Part shown: piece by piece, positions 4,916 to 6,078 of the stretch | Layout of the letters: the number at the start of each line of letters is the position of its first letter | How positions within the stretch are numbered: position 1 is the first letter of the stretch | Origin: Janthinobacterium lividum | GTDB taxonomy: Bacteria; Pseudomonadota; Gammaproteobacteria; Burkholderiales; Burkholderiaceae_D | NCBI GenBank assembly: GCA_945864765.1 | Contig: CAMBDR010000297.1 | Span: forward strand, 1-6,078 | Reading direction: 5' to 3' | DNA: 6,078 nt | Position numbers and translations under genes: made by a program | The notes under the pieces: model-generated | Seen by the model: only the letters and a program-made list of their open reading frames with translations | Databases searched by the model: none | Told to the model about the DNA's origin: nothing

Positions 4916-6078
4916 ATGAATCAAGCAGATATTACCGTGCATCAACAACACATTGCCAAAGTACATAAATTTTTCTTACCTGCATTATGGCTAATGGTTT
5001 TATTTTCACTCGGTTTGGCAGGGTTGAACAATACTTGGGTGCCAGCCTTAATCGTTAGTTTATTATGTGCGGGGATACCAACCGCCTTAATCATGATGAA
5101 TCCGCAAGCCCTGATCACCCGTCTCGCAGTAGGTGCGGCCCTGATGATTTTTTGTGCACTCAACATTCACCAGGCCGGGGGCATGGCCGAGTTGCACTTC
5201 GGCATCTTCGTATTACTCGCCTTCCTGGTGTTTTATGAAGACTGGCGCGTCATTGTTTGCGCCGCAGGTGTGGTGGTAGTGCATCACATCCTGTTTAATT
5301 ACTTGCAACCCACGCGTGACGCCATGTGCTTTACCACGCCAAGCTGGAATCTGGTCTTCATTCATGCCGCCTATGTGGTGGTCGAAACGGCCGTGTTGAG
5401 TTATTTGGCGGCACTCCTGAGCAGCGAAACCACCGCCGTTGCCACCAGCAACGTCGCATTGCAAAAGAATTTTGAGCACATGCGCCAAATGTTGGAAAAT
5501 GCCCGCAACGGGATTGACGCCATCACCACCGCATCCCGCGAAATTTCCAGCGGCAATGCCGATTTATCATCCCGCACCGAATCGCAAGCGTCCAGCCTGG
5601 AAGAAACCTCCAGCACCATGGAAGAACTCACTTCCACCGTGAAGCAAAATGCCGACAATGCACGCCAGGCCAATCAAGTGGTGCTGTCGGCCTCGTCGGT
5701 GGCAGAAAAAGGCGGCGAATTGGTCACGCAAGTGGTATCGACCATGGGCTCGATCAAAGAAAGCTCACGCAAAATTGTGGATATTATCAGCGTCATTGAT
5801 GGCATCGCCTTCCAAACCAATATTTTGGCCTTGAATGCGGCGGTTGAAGCGGCGCGTGCAGGGGAACAAGGGCGCGGCTTTGCGGTGGTGGCGACCGAAG
5901 TGCGGAATCTGGCCCAACGTAGCGCGAGTGCTTCCAAAGAAATCACACATTTAATTGGCGATTCGGTTGAAAAAGTGGAGGCGGGCGGCAAGCTGGTGGA
6001 TGAAGCGGGTGAAACCATGACCCTGATCGTCACTTCAGTCAAACAGGTGGCCGACATCATGAGTGAAATCACAGCGGC
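4916..6078 (+). CDS. Methyl-accepting chemotaxis protein with multi-pass membrane sensor, 3'-truncated by the window edge
   Basis: This is a chemoreceptor that passes a signal to CheA/CheW in the inner membrane. There are 387 complete codons, with no stop before the window end. The N-terminal half (residues 19-168) reads as about six hydrophobic segments: near 19-37, 43-61, 66-84, 95-107, 112-130 and 146-168. There is no large periplasmic ligand-binding domain. Segments such as AELHFGIFVLLAFLVFYEDWRVIV and VVVHHILFNYLQ belong to a sensor type I recall from other proteobacterial receptors. His85, His94, His123, His124 and His150 lie in or beside the membrane. A short helical linker (169-210) replaces any clear HAMP domain. 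Cytoplasmic signalling sequence follows: a likely methylation helix SSLEETSSTMEELTSTVKQNA (226-246), then the hairpin tip D295-G-I-A-F-Q-T-N-I-L-A-L-N-A-A-V-E-A-A-R-A-G-E-Q-G-R-G-F, continuing to E328-V-R-N-L-A-Q-R-S-A. The second methylation helix is only partly present. The ligand is unknown. Confidence 0.93.
   Translation, partial: MNQADITVHQQHIAKVHKFFLPALWLMVLFSLGLAGLNNTWVPALIVSLLCAGIPTALIMMNPQALITRLAVGAALMIFCALNIHQAGGMAELHFGIFVLLAFLVFYEDWRVIVCAAGVVVVHHILFNYLQPTRDAMCFTTPSWNLVFIHAAYVVVETAVLSYLAALLSSETTAVATSNVALQKNFEHMRQMLENARNGIDAITTASREISSGNADLSSRTESQASSLEETSSTMEELTSTVKQNADNARQANQVVLSASSVAEKGGELVTQVVSTMGSIKESSRKIVDIISVIDGIAFQTNILALNAAVEAARAGEQGRGFAVVATEVRNLAQRSASASKEITHLIGDSVEKVEAGGKLVDEAGETMTLIVTSVKQVADIMSEITA

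Noticed and set aside
5674..6072. A 132-residue open frame on the minus strand
   Set aside because: It lies wholly opposite the strongly conserved chemoreceptor signalling domain; its length is a by-product of that gene's codon use.

Overview
The window looks like a chromosomal housekeeping block from a betaproteobacterium, probably Burkholderiales and plausibly the Oxalobacteraceae. Three things point there. The gene order lptE-holA-proA is one I know from that group. The LptE mature N-terminus (Cys-Gly-Phe-His-Leu-Arg-Gly) is the form usual there. The base composition looks moderate, judged by eye and not computed, which would fit lower-GC members such as Undibacterium or Herminiimonas. The genus is inference only.

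Layout, all on the + strand: (1) 1-456, the 3' part of lptE, an LPS-assembly lipoprotein; the window opens exactly on what should be the lipidated cysteine. (2) 463-1497, holA, the delta subunit of the DNA polymerase III clamp loader. (3) 1529-2794, proA, gamma-glutamyl phosphate reductase. (4) 2794-2854, two adjoining short tandem repeats filling the gap before the next gene. (5) 2874-3308, hemJ, a membrane protoporphyrinogen IX oxidase-family protein. (6) 3379-4605, a THUMP-domain rRNA methyltransferase resembling the N-terminal half of RlmL. (7) 4606-4915, a non-coding stretch with a candidate terminator, a competing hairpin and a candidate flagellar-type (sigma-28) promoter. (8) 4916-6078, the 5' part of a methyl-accepting chemotaxis protein with a histidine-rich multi-pass membrane sensor; its reading frame stays open to the window edge.

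The first five genes are tightly spaced (gaps of 6, 31, 79 and 70 bp) with no convincing terminator between them, so they are probably co-transcribed. They do unrelated housekeeping jobs: outer-membrane LPS transport, replication, proline synthesis, heme synthesis and ribosome modification. The chemoreceptor appears to be a separate unit with its own leader.

I found no undescribed multi-gene system, mobile element, CRISPR array, tRNA or rRNA. The points most worth a second look are the 70-nt uracil-free repeat leader of hemJ, the intramembrane histidine cluster of the chemoreceptor, and the arrangement of signals in the 310-bp leader before it.
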